From assembly GCA_963663365.2 (NCBI GenBank), contig CAXXIH010000004.1, positions 558,001 to 622,000 on the forward strand: 64,000 bases of DNA. Reading direction: 5' to 3'. Under the pieces are notes generated by a model. The model was given only the letters and a program-made list of their open reading frames with translations, did not search any database and had not been told where the DNA came from. The stretch is from G963663365 sp963663365. Lineage in GTDB: Bacteria > Hinthialibacterota > Hinthialibacteria > Hinthialibacterales > G963663365. Of this stretch, positions 7,604-17,054 are shown piece by piece (position 1 is the first letter of the stretch; the number at the start of each line of letters is the position of its first letter). A program made the translations under genes and the position numbers.

Positions 7604-9621
7604 CCCTCGGAACTGCGGATAACCCGCTCAAGAACTTTGATCACCATGGGATCGTAAGAACGGCCCGCCAATCGATGCAAAATATCCAAAGCCCGTTGCG
7701 GTGAACGTGCCACGCGCAGATCTGCGCTGGAATGCAGCATGATGACATAGGCTTCCGCTACAGCCAGAATGCGGGAACCAATAGGGATACGGTCACCCTC
7801 CAATCCATCCGGAACACCACGTCCATCCCATTTTTCCCGTAAATGATAAATCGCTTGGCTGGCGGCATCAGACAAATTGAGATGCCTCACAAGACTTTGG
7901 CTAAAGGCCAAATCCTCCAACCGATGCTCACCCGAGACTCCTACGCCGGAATCGGCAGCCACATTCCGTAGCTGGCTCGCATTCATTAACAAGGCTGCGT
8001 AGGTGATATCACGCGCCTCTTCTTCCTCTAGATTCAGGGCCAGGGCCAGGTCTCCGGCCAACTCGCTAATCCGGTAGGTAAGACCATCCGCGGCAGGATC
8101 GTGTGACTCAAGCAGGTTGGCCACGCTACGGAGGGTACGCATGGTAATATCACGCTCGCTCTGATGGGCCTCCGCATTCTGAATGGCAATTAAGGCCTGC
8201 TCGGCATAGGTCATCAAAATTTCACGATCACCCGGAGTAAATCGGCCCTTATCGCGGGAGACCGTAATGACGGCACGCACATCTTCCTCAATTAATGGCA
8301 CGGATAGATAGCACGAATGGGGATAATGCATGCCATCGTTTTCCCACATAGCCGAACCTTCTTGTTGTGGAAAATAAATCACCGGATTGAAGTTATCGGC
8401 AACCCAACCCGGCAATCCCTGCCCCCGTCTTAACGGCTGCGTACCCACTTCTTTGGGCTCGAGATTTATGCAAACTTCCGGGCGTAGATGCTCGCCATCC
8501 GGTGTCATCATCATCAGAGAGCATTTTTTGGCCTTCATAAGCTGTGTGGCCAGTTGCCCAATACGCGGCAGCAGGTCCTGAAGACTTCGGGCAGCAGTCA
8601 TAAGCCGGTGCACTGTATGAATTGTGGTCAGCGCCAGTTGGCGTTGATTCATCCGTTGGAAAATCGTGGCATTATCGAGGGCCGTGGCCGCACCGACCGC
8701 AACCAGTTCCAGCAATCGTTGACGGCCATGAGATAAATCCGGCAGCGGTCCCGGACAGATCAACGCACCGACAAAGAGGTCATTACGGATAAAGGGGATA
8801 AGAATGACGCCGTCATCATTTAAAACCCGGTTTTGTGCTTCCCCGTCTTGTTTGTTTGCCGCAGAACGATCCACATCTGAAAACCACATCGACAATGGAT
8901 CGTCAGTCTCAAGCAGATTGACGCACTCCTGATACCGCCGCATACGGGTGGCATAGTCATAACGAGAGACTTTGATGGGTGGAACTTCAGGAGTGTTTAG
9001 GTCAAATCCGGCCAAATGGCCGTTGAAAAATTCGCCATCATCATCAAGCAATAGGATCGCACCGTGCTCACGGCCAACCGTCCGCAATAGCTCTTCAGAA
9101 ACCCGCTCTAAAAGCAATTCCAAATCCAGAACGGATATGGTCTCCGACCAAATGCTATGCACAAGTTCCAAGTCGTCATTGTCTTCGAGGTAATTGCCCA
9201 GCAGGTCCAAATAGCCCTGCACTAATTTTAAGACTTCGATCAGTACATGATGCTGATCTGCAGGAACATGGCAAACCCCGATTCCTCCAACAAACTGGCC
9301 TCTGTAAAAGAAAGGGGCAATCCCCTGGGAAAAGCCATCGCAACATGGCGCAGTCGGCGGTTCTCCTCCGGCCACAACCTCTTGTTGCAGGCGTATTGCA
9401 GTATCGAGAAGTCTTTGGCGTAGCGCTTCATCCTGTTCGCGGTTATCGCAACAGGGAATTTTGCGCCCGCCCGGAAATGGCAACCGCCCCACATCAGGGT
9501 CAGTCACCCACCAGACCGCATCAGGTATTAATTGCGTTAGGCTGCGGTGAAGTGCGCGGATATGCGGATTCGAAGCAATATCCGCAAAGCGGAGATGAAA
9601 CACAGGCTGCTCGGCAGTCAT
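7582..9621 (-). CDS. PocR-like/GAF/GAF sensor with degenerate HD-GYP domain
   Basis: Multi-domain cytoplasmic sensor of 679 aa with no membrane segment. Residues about 1-140 resemble a PocR-like ligand-binding domain with two Cys-Cys pairs (IPCCDN, APCCDGF) and a GxFVGGIGVCHV strand. Two GAF domains follow (about 150-320 and 330-490). The C-terminal 170 residues align with HD-GYP cyclic-di-GMP phosphodiesterases (EKWDGRGVPDGLEGDRIPIGSRILAVAEAY without a break) but key residues are lost: the HD of the HDIGK box is replaced by MNASQL, GYP reads GVP, and the VADAYDAM Asp residues are changed. It is therefore probably non-catalytic. The ATG overlaps the glnD stop in an ATGA, indicating coupled translation. 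Ligand and output are unknown. Confidence 0.75.
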   Translation of the reverse strand: MTAEQPVFHLRFADIASNPHIRALHRSLTQLIPDAVWWVTDPDVGRLPFPGGRKIPCCDNREQDEALRQRLLDTAIRLQQEVVAGGEPPTAPCCDGFSQGIAPFFYRGQFVGGIGVCHVPADQHHVLIEVLKLVQGYLDLLGNYLEDNDDLELVHSIWSETISVLDLELLLERVSEELLRTVGREHGAILLLDDDGEFFNGHLAGFDLNTPEVPPIKVSRYDYATRMRRYQECVNLLETDDPLSMWFSDVDRSAANKQDGEAQNRVLNDDGVILIPFIRNDLFVGALICPGPLPDLSHGRQRLLELVAVGAATALDNATIFQRMNQRQLALTTIHTVHRLMTAARSLQDLLPRIGQLATQLMKAKKCSLMMMTPDGEHLRPEVCINLEPKEVGTQPLRRGQGLPGWVADNFNPVIYFPQQEGSAMWENDGMHYPHSCYLSVPLIEEDVRAVITVSRDKGRFTPGDREILMTYAEQALIAIQNAEAHQSERDITMRTLRSVANLLESHDPAADGLTYRISELAGDLALALNLEEEEARDITYAALLMNASQLRNVAADSGVGVSGEHRLEDLAFSQSLVRHLNLSDAASQAIYHLREKWDGRGVPDGLEGDRIPIGSRILAVAEAYVIMLHSSADLRVARSPQRALDILHRLAGRSYDPMVIKVLERVIRSSEGYTEASL

Positions 9622-12251
9622 TCGTTCCCAGTATCCTCAAGGGATTCAAGCAGACGCGATTTGAGCCGTTCTAGATTCTCGGGCTCGATTATTTTCCCGC
9701 CTTGCCGATGCATCAGATAGAAGACATCCACAACACGGTTTCCTTCAGTGATAAGATTGGCGTACTGAATTGACAATTCAAGTTCTAAAAATACCTCGGT
9801 AATGGTTAAAAGGATACCGGTCCGGTCGACACTCCGAACATCGACAACGGTGTAGTCTTCCGATAGTTCATTGTATATCGTCACTTGGGAGCTGTAACGC
9901 GTTCGTTTCGGACGGCGGCGGTCAATCGGCATCGGCAAACGGGGCAAATCGCCCTCTGCAGCCAACAGGTTTTCGAGCCGTTCCCGAAGAACCATTCGTC
10001 CGCCCTCTTTGTCCCGCACCGATTCAACCTGATCGGAAATGACCAGCTCATTGCAAACCAGGCCATCGGACCGCGTGTTTAACTGAGCATTGACTATTCC
10101 GTAATTCTCCAACAGAAATGCCAAGCACAATCGACGGAATAGGCCCACACGGTCATGGGTTGCAACAACAACTTCTTGAAAACGAGGATCGTCGCGGTCA
10201 CGAAAACGAATTGCGGAATGATTGCCGTTCAGTTCCCTAATTAACGCCAAATGGTCGGAGATTGCCTCCGCGCTGTGACGGAATAAGTAATCGCGCGGTA
10301 ATAGACTTAGGTGTTCTTTGACAGCAGCGGCCCCAAAGCGGTCGCTTAGGCTCTTTTCCGTCTTTTCGATATGCCGGGCCATAACCAGTTCAGGTCGGCG
10401 GCTCTCTCCGGATGCATCCTCAAGCACACGGCGCACGCCGCTATAAAGCTGCCAGAGAAGATGATTCTTCCAGGAAGTCATCATGTCGGGACGAACGGCG
10501 GCGATATCCACGTGGGTCAGCAGATACAACATCTCGAGCCGCTCCACGGTACCGATAAAATCGGCAAATTCGGCCAAAACACGGGGATCGCTTACATCCC
10601 GCCGCTGAGAAATGTGGCTCAGATCAAGATGATTGCGCACCAAAAAGGATAGCGTATCGATATCATCCTTGGGGTAATCCAGCCGGCTGGCGATTTTGGC
10701 TACTAATTCCGCCCCGACGACTGAATGGTCGCGTTTGTAGCCTTTGCCAATATCGTGCGACAAAACCAAAAGCCGCATCACATCCGGCTTTTTCATGTTC
10801 TCAAAAATCTTTTGACGTTGACCGGAATACTCCAGATCCTCCTCAGCAAATGATTCAAGGAGTTCTAATGCCAAAAGCGTATGCTCATCCACGGTATAGC
10901 GATGGAGCAAATCATGCCGGACTAAGGATTTGATATGTTTCCATTCCGGCAACACACGGGAAAGAACATCTAACTTGTCCATCACACGCAGAGAGGGGGC
11001 CACACATCCCCGGAATGCAAGTAGATCCCGGAAAATCCGTTTGGGCTCACTCTGCGTCATATAATGGGCATCGACCAATCCACGATTGTCCGATAAAGCA
11101 GCCTCGGCATGATTGGAAAGACGCGCACCAGTAGCCGCAAGATGTGCAAAAACCTTTAAAAAGCGTGACGGCTCATTTTCGAAATAATGCAGATCGTCCG
11201 GCAAATCGAGTTCGTCGTCGCGAATAATTAATCCATCGTCCAATCGCTTGATACGCGCCCGGCGCAACCAGCGATGCCAGCGGGGACGCACGCGGCACCG
11301 CTCGGTGACATCATCCGCGAACTGCCGAATCACCGATGCTGCGGCGTAGTACTCATGCATCATCCGTTCTTCGGCAAGACGATCTTCATTGTCTTTATAA
11401 CCTAAGGCTTCGGCCAAGGCTTGCTGAATATCCATACGGATCAGATCGCCTTTGCCCTTGCCCAGCCAGTGCAATTGACAACGCATACGGAAAATGAAAT
11501 CCAGTGCATGCCGCAGCCGCCGTTCGTCACGCTGGGTGATATACCCCATGCGGACAAGATAAGCGACCGTCATTTTCCGGCCTTCCTTGATCGAGGTCAG
11601 CCATAGGCCTTGATGGTAATCACGAAGGCCACCGGGGCTCTCTTTCAAATTGGGTTCTTGAATGTTGATGGAGTTGCCATACGAGGCCAGACGTTCATCG
11701 CGCTCGACTATTTTATGTTCGAGATATCGCCTTGAACGTTTCCGAACCTTCCGGCCCAGCTTATCGATAAAATCCTCGACAAGCGGAAGCGAACCCAATA
11801 GGCGGCGCGATTCCAGCATGGCCGTCAGCGCTTCAATATCTTCGTCAGAAAATTCCAACGCACCTTGAATGCTTCTCACGCTGGCTCCCAAATGAAGCCG
11901 GGCATCGTAGAAGCGATGGGTGAATTTCGTAAAGGCCTGCGCTAAAGGCTCTTTCAATTCCCCCTCATGCAACAGCATCAGGTCCACATCAGATGAGGGG
12001 GCCATCTCCCGGCGTCCGTACCCGCCAAGCGCCAACAAGGCAAAATCGCTTGCATTATCGGGATCGATATTCTGATCCCGGCACGATTCGCGAAACCAAG
12101 AATGGATCAGCGTATCTGTGGCATCGCTGATCTCCCGCAAAATTTCAATGCCTTTGAGGGCATGACTCCGTCCGGCTTTTAGCCCCTCAATCGTGGCGCG
12201 GTAAGTACTCCAGGCCGGAGAAGAAGGCATAACAACAGTTGATTCACTCAT
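9618..12251 (-). CDS. glnD: PII uridylyltransferase/uridylyl-removing enzyme GlnD
   Basis: Bifunctional nitrogen sensor that uridylylates PII (GlnB) when glutamine is low and removes UMP when it is high. Domain order is complete: nucleotidyltransferase motif GGYGRREMAPSSDVDLMLL (about residues 76-94), the helical GlnD region, an HD hydrolase domain with LSHDIGKGYKRDHS (about 498-511), then two ACT domains (near 695 VATHDRVGLFRRLC and near 800 VRSVDRTGILLTITE) that bind glutamine. At 877 aa it has the usual family length. The open frame includes a TTG two codons earlier; I use the ATG at 12251 (MSESTVV). It is followed with a 4-base overlap by the GAF sensor. No glnB or glnA is in the window. 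Confidence 0.95.
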   Translation of the reverse strand: MSESTVVMPSSPAWSTYRATIEGLKAGRSHALKGIEILREISDATDTLIHSWFRESCRDQNIDPDNASDFALLALGGYGRREMAPSSDVDLMLLHEGELKEPLAQAFTKFTHRFYDARLHLGASVRSIQGALEFSDEDIEALTAMLESRRLLGSLPLVEDFIDKLGRKVRKRSRRYLEHKIVERDERLASYGNSINIQEPNLKESPGGLRDYHQGLWLTSIKEGRKMTVAYLVRMGYITQRDERRLRHALDFIFRMRCQLHWLGKGKGDLIRMDIQQALAEALGYKDNEDRLAEERMMHEYYAAASVIRQFADDVTERCRVRPRWHRWLRRARIKRLDDGLIIRDDELDLPDDLHYFENEPSRFLKVFAHLAATGARLSNHAEAALSDNRGLVDAHYMTQSEPKRIFRDLLAFRGCVAPSLRVMDKLDVLSRVLPEWKHIKSLVRHDLLHRYTVDEHTLLALELLESFAEEDLEYSGQRQKIFENMKKPDVMRLLVLSHDIGKGYKRDHSVVGAELVAKIASRLDYPKDDIDTLSFLVRNHLDLSHISQRRDVSDPRVLAEFADFIGTVERLEMLYLLTHVDIAAVRPDMMTSWKNHLLWQLYSGVRRVLEDASGESRRPELVMARHIEKTEKSLSDRFGAAAVKEHLSLLPRDYLFRHSAEAISDHLALIRELNGNHSAIRFRDRDDPRFQEVVVATHDRVGLFRRLCLAFLLENYGIVNAQLNTRSDGLVCNELVISDQVESVRDKEGGRMVLRERLENLLAAEGDLPRLPMPIDRRRPKRTRYSSQVTIYNELSEDYTVVDVRSVDRTGILLTITEVFLELELSIQYANLITEGNRVVDVFYLMHRQGGKIIEPENLERLKSRLLESLEDTGNE

Positions 12252-12348
12252 GACCAACAGAGCCTAACCTGTCCGGACCGGCGCTACCATATCGTATGGA
12301 ATAGCAGCCATGAGCCCTGACAGATATCAGCAACCTCGAAAATGAAAA

Positions 12349-13260
12349 TTACAAAGAATCTACATAATGAATCGCGGTAATGGCCGCGGCAGCGCCGTCT
12401 CCGGCAGATTGAACCAACTGCCGGACAGTGCCCGTACGGCAATCGCCGCATGCAAACAGACCCGGAAGCGATGACTGCATGTGCCGGTCAACCTCAACCA
12501 AATCATGTTCGTCCAGTTTGACCAAATCTTTAACCAACCATGTGTTGGGAATATGGCCGATAAATACAAAGAGGCAAGGAACTTCCATAGTGGAAGTTTC
12601 TCCGCTCTTCACATTCTTTAGCTGCAAACGTTCAACCTTGCCGTCTCCTTCAACAGAAGTGACAACAGTATCCCACAGAAATTCGATCTTCTCGTTCTTA
12701 AATGCCCGATCCTGAACAATTTTGCTTGCCCGAAGTTGATCACGTCGGTGGATAACCGTGACTTTGGTCCCGAATTTGGTCAGAAATAGAGCTTCTTCAA
12801 CCGCGGCATCGCCGCCGCCCACAACCGCCATCGGTTTATTGCGGAAAAACGCCCCATCACACGTCGCACAATAAGACACGCCACGTCCGGTCAATTCCGC
12901 TTCACCTGGAATTCCCAAACGGCGGTAATCGGCTCCTGCGGCCAGAATCAAAGATTTGCCTTCAATGGTTTTGTCATCGCAGATCAACTGGAAGATACCA
13001 TCCCGGTGTTTCACCTCATTGACTTGCGCGTATTCCATTTTTGCACCGAATTTCTCCGCTTGCTTCAAAAACAGATCGGAGAGTTCCGAACCGGAGATGC
13101 CATCGGGAAAACCCGGATAATTCTCAACATCATCCGTCAGCGAGATCTGCCCGCCAATCGTGCCACGCTCTACAACCAATGTATCCATATTGCCACGTGC
13201 GGCATAAAGCGCAGCCGAAAGCCCGGCCGGCCCGCCACCCAAAATGAGTATGTCGTGCAT
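12349..13260 (-). CDS. trxB: Thioredoxin reductase TrxB
   Basis: NADPH-dependent FAD flavoenzyme that reduces thioredoxin; cytoplasmic, 303 aa, normal length. FAD-binding GGGPAGLSAALYAARG starts at residue 8, the redox-active CATC lies in VSYCATCDGAFF (about residue 130), the NADPH-binding GGGDAAVEEALFL follows, and the C-terminal FAD motif is FACGDCRTG. ATG with GAGGAT six bases upstream. It diverges from the parvulin lipoprotein across a 232-bp gap in which I see no clear promoter match. Confidence 0.96.
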   Translation of the reverse strand: MHDILILGGGPAGLSAALYAARGNMDTLVVERGTIGGQISLTDDVENYPGFPDGISGSELSDLFLKQAEKFGAKMEYAQVNEVKHRDGIFQLICDDKTIEGKSLILAAGADYRRLGIPGEAELTGRGVSYCATCDGAFFRNKPMAVVGGGDAAVEEALFLTKFGTKVTVIHRRDQLRASKIVQDRAFKNEKIEFLWDTVVTSVEGDGKVERLQLKNVKSGETSTMEVPCLFVFIGHIPNTWLVKDLVKLDEHDLVEVDRHMQSSLPGLFACGDCRTGTVRQLVQSAGDGAAAAITAIHYVDSL

Positions 13261-13492
13261 GATTTATCCTCGACGTTTCTTGTCGCCGTCCTATCGGCCG
13301 GTTCGATCGATGGACAGGCTTCTTCCAAAGCTAGCCACGGGACCTATCAGTGGCAAGCGACACACGGGTGAAAAGCCCGCTGCTATCCCATACGATGACA
13401 ATTGGGATCGCAACATGAAGCCTTGACCGGGACTTGATGACCGGCAAGATCGTTCAACGATATTCTGACATGCTTTTTTTCGATTTGATCCG

Positions 13493-15469
13493 ATGACACA
13501 GAAACACACATCATTCCGATGCCATGTACGACCAGACAGATATGTCTTCGCGGCTATCACCTTATGGATCTTTATCTGCTTTGCTCTTGTGATGGGCTGT
13601 GGACAAAAGAAATCCGGAGAAGCTGAACTCGCCGTCAGTGCCGAGCCGGGGCAAGTTGTCGCGGAGTACGAGGGTGGCACAGTCACGGTGGCGGATCTGA
13701 TACTGCATGCGTTGCAGAACTCTCAGACATTCGAGAATCCGGCGGATTCAATATACGCCGGCCTGCGTGGGCCGGTGATTTCATCGACTTCTTATAAAAA
13801 TCCCACAGAAGACATCATGCAGGCCCGGCGTGTCAATTGGGTCACCGAGACGGTTAACACCATAATCGCCAACCGGCTCATGGCGGAAAAAACACTTAAG
13901 CAGAAACTCGAACAAACACCCGAAGTCATGTCCGCCCTCGGTGAAGTAAAAGCCGCGCTAAGAGACCGCTTACAGCTGTGCATGGCCCGCAAACTTCAGT
14001 ATGAAAAAATCATGAAGCATATGGAGATCGATGAGCGCCGGATCGAATCCTACTTCAAGAACAATCCTTCCGAGTTTCGAAAACCGGCAACCATGAAATA
14101 CCAGGGGATTTACGCAATAAAAGATAAACACGGCGTCGAAGAAGCCCGCAAACGCATGGAAGAAGCACGGGAAAAAATCCTGAAAGGTGAATCTTTCATG
14201 GCAGTGGCCATGGAGTATTCCGATGCCGATGAAAGAGTGCGCGGAAGGATGCAACCCACAATGAACGAAGATGAAGTGGGTCCCGTTATAACCGAAGCAA
14301 TCCTTGCCGTGCCGGCAGGAGGTATCACGGAAATTGTTGAGTTAGACAATATCTTCGCTTTTTACCGGTCTGATACGGTTACGCCCCGTGTTGAGCCGGA
14401 ATTAAATGACGCCACCAGAAATACAATCCGCAAGAAGATCTATGAAGAAGAATACAAGCGCCTGGAGGAAAAAGTATTCCGTGATTTGATGATTAAATAT
14501 GAACCGGAATATCACCCGGAATGGCTCACAAATCCCCCCAATGACACCAATGAACCGATTATACGTGTCGGGGACCTTTACCAAAAAAGCTACGCCGATT
14601 TTTATCTTGAAGCAGAACAGTATGGCTACAACAGCGCAGCCAAAAAACGCGCATGGCTTGATGTTCTGGCAGGTCGGGCACTGGCTCTTGCCGAGGCGAC
14701 CGATCAAGGCTGGAACGAAAAGACGGTTGCCGCGCGTTATATCCCGCTACGCAACCAGATTATGGCCGACCTCTACATTCATATTCTGGCGCTCGAGCAA
14801 GGCGTGCCGGAAGCGGAACGCATCGATTATTACAATCAGTATGAGCCCAAAAGCGACCGGGTAATGGATATCTACAACATCTTCATCCGTGCCAATATCA
14901 CACCCGGCATGGGAACCGTCGAGAAAAATCGCGCATTGGAACAGGCACGTGGCCGGGCATACTTTATTCTTGCGGAAATTCATAATGGAATGCCGTTTAT
15001 CCATGCCGCCAATACCTATTCGATGGATCCGTTAACCAAAGAATTGAACGGCCATATCGGCAGATTACGCTACGGTGAGGTTCCAAAATCTTATCGGCTT
15101 CAAGCCGGCGACCTTTTGCCCGCGATGGAAGCCGGTGAAATCAGCCGTATCGAAGACATCCTTAACGACACCACAGGACGCTACGGTGTAGAAATTTTCT
15201 ATCTGGCCGATACGGAAGAACCCCGCTTGCTGAGTTTCGAAGAAGCCAAACCGGTGATCGACCGCGAACTGCTCCAAAAGATTAAGAGCGATCTGCGGGG
15301 GGATGTTCAAGATGAAATCCTTAAAAAGGCGAATATCCGGATTGATATCGATAAGGGCCTCGAAGCACTCCGAAATATCGAAGACTGCGCCATGCACCCC
15401 TTTAGGGCCGTCAGACTTTGGGAATATGAGAACTGGAAACCGGAAACAGAAGAACAAAAACCCAATTGA
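13493..15469 (+). CDS. Lipoprotein with two parvulin-type (PpiC) domains
   Basis: Predicted envelope peptidyl-prolyl isomerase/chaperone of the SurA/PrsA type, 658 aa. The N-terminus has a positively charged stretch, a hydrophobic helix and a lipobox ending in VMGCGQ (Cys near residue 37), so the mature protein is lipid-anchored. A helical SurA-like region with long charged helices follows, then a parvulin-like domain (about 200-300: KYQGIYAIK through GESFMAVAMEYSD and VGPVITEAILAVPAGGITEIV). A second, more diverged one lies at about 460-620 (DIYNIFIRA, FIHAANTYSMDP, LLPAMEAGEISRIED). Whether both are active as isomerases cannot be judged. It stands alone, divergent from trxB. Confidence 0.75.
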   Translation: MTQKHTSFRCHVRPDRYVFAAITLWIFICFALVMGCGQKKSGEAELAVSAEPGQVVAEYEGGTVTVADLILHALQNSQTFENPADSIYAGLRGPVISSTSYKNPTEDIMQARRVNWVTETVNTIIANRLMAEKTLKQKLEQTPEVMSALGEVKAALRDRLQLCMARKLQYEKIMKHMEIDERRIESYFKNNPSEFRKPATMKYQGIYAIKDKHGVEEARKRMEEAREKILKGESFMAVAMEYSDADERVRGRMQPTMNEDEVGPVITEAILAVPAGGITEIVELDNIFAFYRSDTVTPRVEPELNDATRNTIRKKIYEEEYKRLEEKVFRDLMIKYEPEYHPEWLTNPPNDTNEPIIRVGDLYQKSYADFYLEAEQYGYNSAAKKRAWLDVLAGRALALAEATDQGWNEKTVAARYIPLRNQIMADLYIHILALEQGVPEAERIDYYNQYEPKSDRVMDIYNIFIRANITPGMGTVEKNRALEQARGRAYFILAEIHNGMPFIHAANTYSMDPLTKELNGHIGRLRYGEVPKSYRLQAGDLLPAMEAGEISRIEDILNDTTGRYGVEIFYLADTEEPRLLSFEEAKPVIDRELLQKIKSDLRGDVQDEILKKANIRIDIDKGLEALRNIEDCAMHPFRAVRLWEYENWKPETEEQKPN

Positions 15470-15519
15470 CGGCTTAGAGGCGAGTCAGCCCGCATGTTCC
15501 ACCAATGGCAGGCCTGAGT

Positions 15520-15900
15520 TCATTCGGTAGCAAGCAATTCCACAAACTCTTCGCTGATCCCGTGTTTTTCGATAGTTGCACCGGGAACATTCTGCAAAAA
15601 CCAAGCGGTTATGCCGGCAATGGCCGCATGAACGCCAGGTGATTTAAAGGGATCTGTAAGCGAATCTAAACGAATGGTGAGTTTGTCTTTGGCCAGTTTG
15701 ATTCGGATGTAAAAATGCTGCGACCCCTGCACGGCCGATCCCGGCTCCGCCACAACAGTATCGATAAGCCACTCCATTCGATCAGCCGTGGCAAATCGTT
15801 GATTGTACTTCACAACCAAACCCGGGCGGGTCACTTGAGGCGCGAATTGGTCCCAAAGTGTTTCCATCGATTCGATGCCCTTTAAACTGGCATAAGGCAT
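15520..15900 (-). CDS. Hypothetical protein, 126 aa
   Basis: I do not recognise this protein. It is soluble with no signal peptide; it contains an alternating hydrophobic/charged central part (YIRIKLAKDKLTIRLDSL) that suggests beta strands and a C-terminal helix (HAAIAGITAWFLQNVPGA). The open frame continues upstream to 16074, but that extension runs into the divergent GHMP kinase and looks like antisense sequence; the ATG at 15900 has GGAGG eleven bases upstream and starts MPYASLKGIESMETLW. It faces the parvulin gene tail to tail and diverges from the kinase. Confidence 0.6.
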   Translation of the reverse strand: MPYASLKGIESMETLWDQFAPQVTRPGLVVKYNQRFATADRMEWLIDTVVAEPGSAVQGSQHFYIRIKLAKDKLTIRLDSLTDPFKSPGVHAAIAGITAWFLQNVPGATIEKHGISEEFVELLATE

Positions 15901-16028
15901 TGTGCAGAATTCCTCCGTGGCCGTGGGTGATTTGTACAAGCCGGACTGTAACGAGAAATGCGGCGGTGCGAAAAGGTTTCTTCGCAAAACGGCTAACAGC
16001 CTTGCGTTCCTGAGATGGCTGCTGCACC

Positions 16029-17054
16029 ATGTTCCACAATATGAACGGCAATCAGCGATTCCATGCACGTGCACCCATACTTATCGATTTCGCCGGTAGT
16101 GGCAGTGATTGTCCTCCTTTTTGCGGTGAACATGAGGGAGCGGTGCTCAATGCCGCCATACGCAAATATGTCTACGCCACACTGACCGTACGGGATGATA
16201 ACGCCATTCATGTGCGTGCGGTCGATACAAAATCTGAACTTCAAGTCTCAAGTCTCGACAAGTTGGAATTCGGCCATGATCTCGATTTGATTATAGGCAC
16301 AATCAAACGGTTACAACCCGAATTCGGTTTTGAACTGGAGATAGATTCCGGCATGTTAAAAGGATGCGGGCTTTCGGCTTCAGCAGCGATGTTGACAGCT
16401 ACGGTGGCCGTATTGCAGCGTGCTCGTGAAGATTTCCCGGATACCGAGGAAGTATATCGGCTGGCCACCCAAGTAGAGCGGGAGGATCTTGCGCTTCCGG
16501 GTGGTTCACAAGATCACTTTGCAGCCGCCTACGGTGGTATCAACTACATCCGTTTTGAAAGTCTGTTTGGGCAAAGTCTGGACTTGGATTTATCTCCGGA
16601 AGTAGTGTACCTGCTCGAACAGAATCTTTTTCTTATTCACACGGGGACGGCCGATCTTTCCAGAAATGATTTCTATCGTGAAATTCAAGAACAATGCGCT
16701 CAGCCCCAGTCGCCGGCGTTTGAGGCATTGAATGGGCTCCGCGATACGGCCAAAGCAATGGCCCGGTCATTGCAGCGGGCGGATTTAGACTCTTTTGCAG
16801 CGCTTATGTATAAAAACTGGGAATTCCAAAGGCGGCTGCATCCAACCTGTGCAAACAAAAACATAGAAACCTGCCGCGCGGTGTTGAAAGAAACCGGGGT
16901 GCCGGGAGCAAGTGTCTGCGGCGCAGGCGGATGCATTATCGCCTATGCGGAAAGTGAGACCGGCAGACAAGCAAAACTAAAGTTGCTTGCAGCGGGCAAC
17001 GAAATCTGGCCGGTGCATTTCGATCAAGTTGGGACAGTCACTTATGAGGCTTAG
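16029..17054 (+). CDS. GHMP-family sugar kinase (heptose-7-phosphate kinase-like)
   Basis: GHMP superfamily small-molecule kinase, 341 aa, closest in look to D-glycero-D-manno-heptose 7-phosphate kinase (HddA) and related sugar kinases. Motif 1 is ARAPILIDFAGSGSDCPPF near the start, the ATP-binding glycine/serine loop is LKGCGLSASAAML (about residue 117), followed by the HddA-like PGGSQDHFAAAYGGINYIRF, and the C-terminal motif is GASVCGAGGCIIAY. Motif 1 normally reads GGGTD; here the glycines are partly replaced (GSGSD). An alternative ATG lies four codons in (MNGNQRF). The stop overlaps the convergent glycosyltransferase by 4 bp. The exact substrate is uncertain; heptose for an outer glycan is an inference. 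Confidence 0.75.
   Translation: MFHNMNGNQRFHARAPILIDFAGSGSDCPPFCGEHEGAVLNAAIRKYVYATLTVRDDNAIHVRAVDTKSELQVSSLDKLEFGHDLDLIIGTIKRLQPEFGFELEIDSGMLKGCGLSASAAMLTATVAVLQRAREDFPDTEEVYRLATQVEREDLALPGGSQDHFAAAYGGINYIRFESLFGQSLDLDLSPEVVYLLEQNLFLIHTGTADLSRNDFYREIQEQCAQPQSPAFEALNGLRDTAKAMARSLQRADLDSFAALMYKNWEFQRRLHPTCANKNIETCRAVLKETGVPGASVCGAGGCIIAYAESETGRQAKLKLLAAGNEIWPVHFDQVGTVTYEA

Noticed and set aside
15901..16074. N-terminal extension of the 126-residue hypothetical protein
   Set aside because: It overlaps the divergent GHMP kinase, lacks a ribosome site, and a well-spaced GGAGG supports the ATG at 15900.
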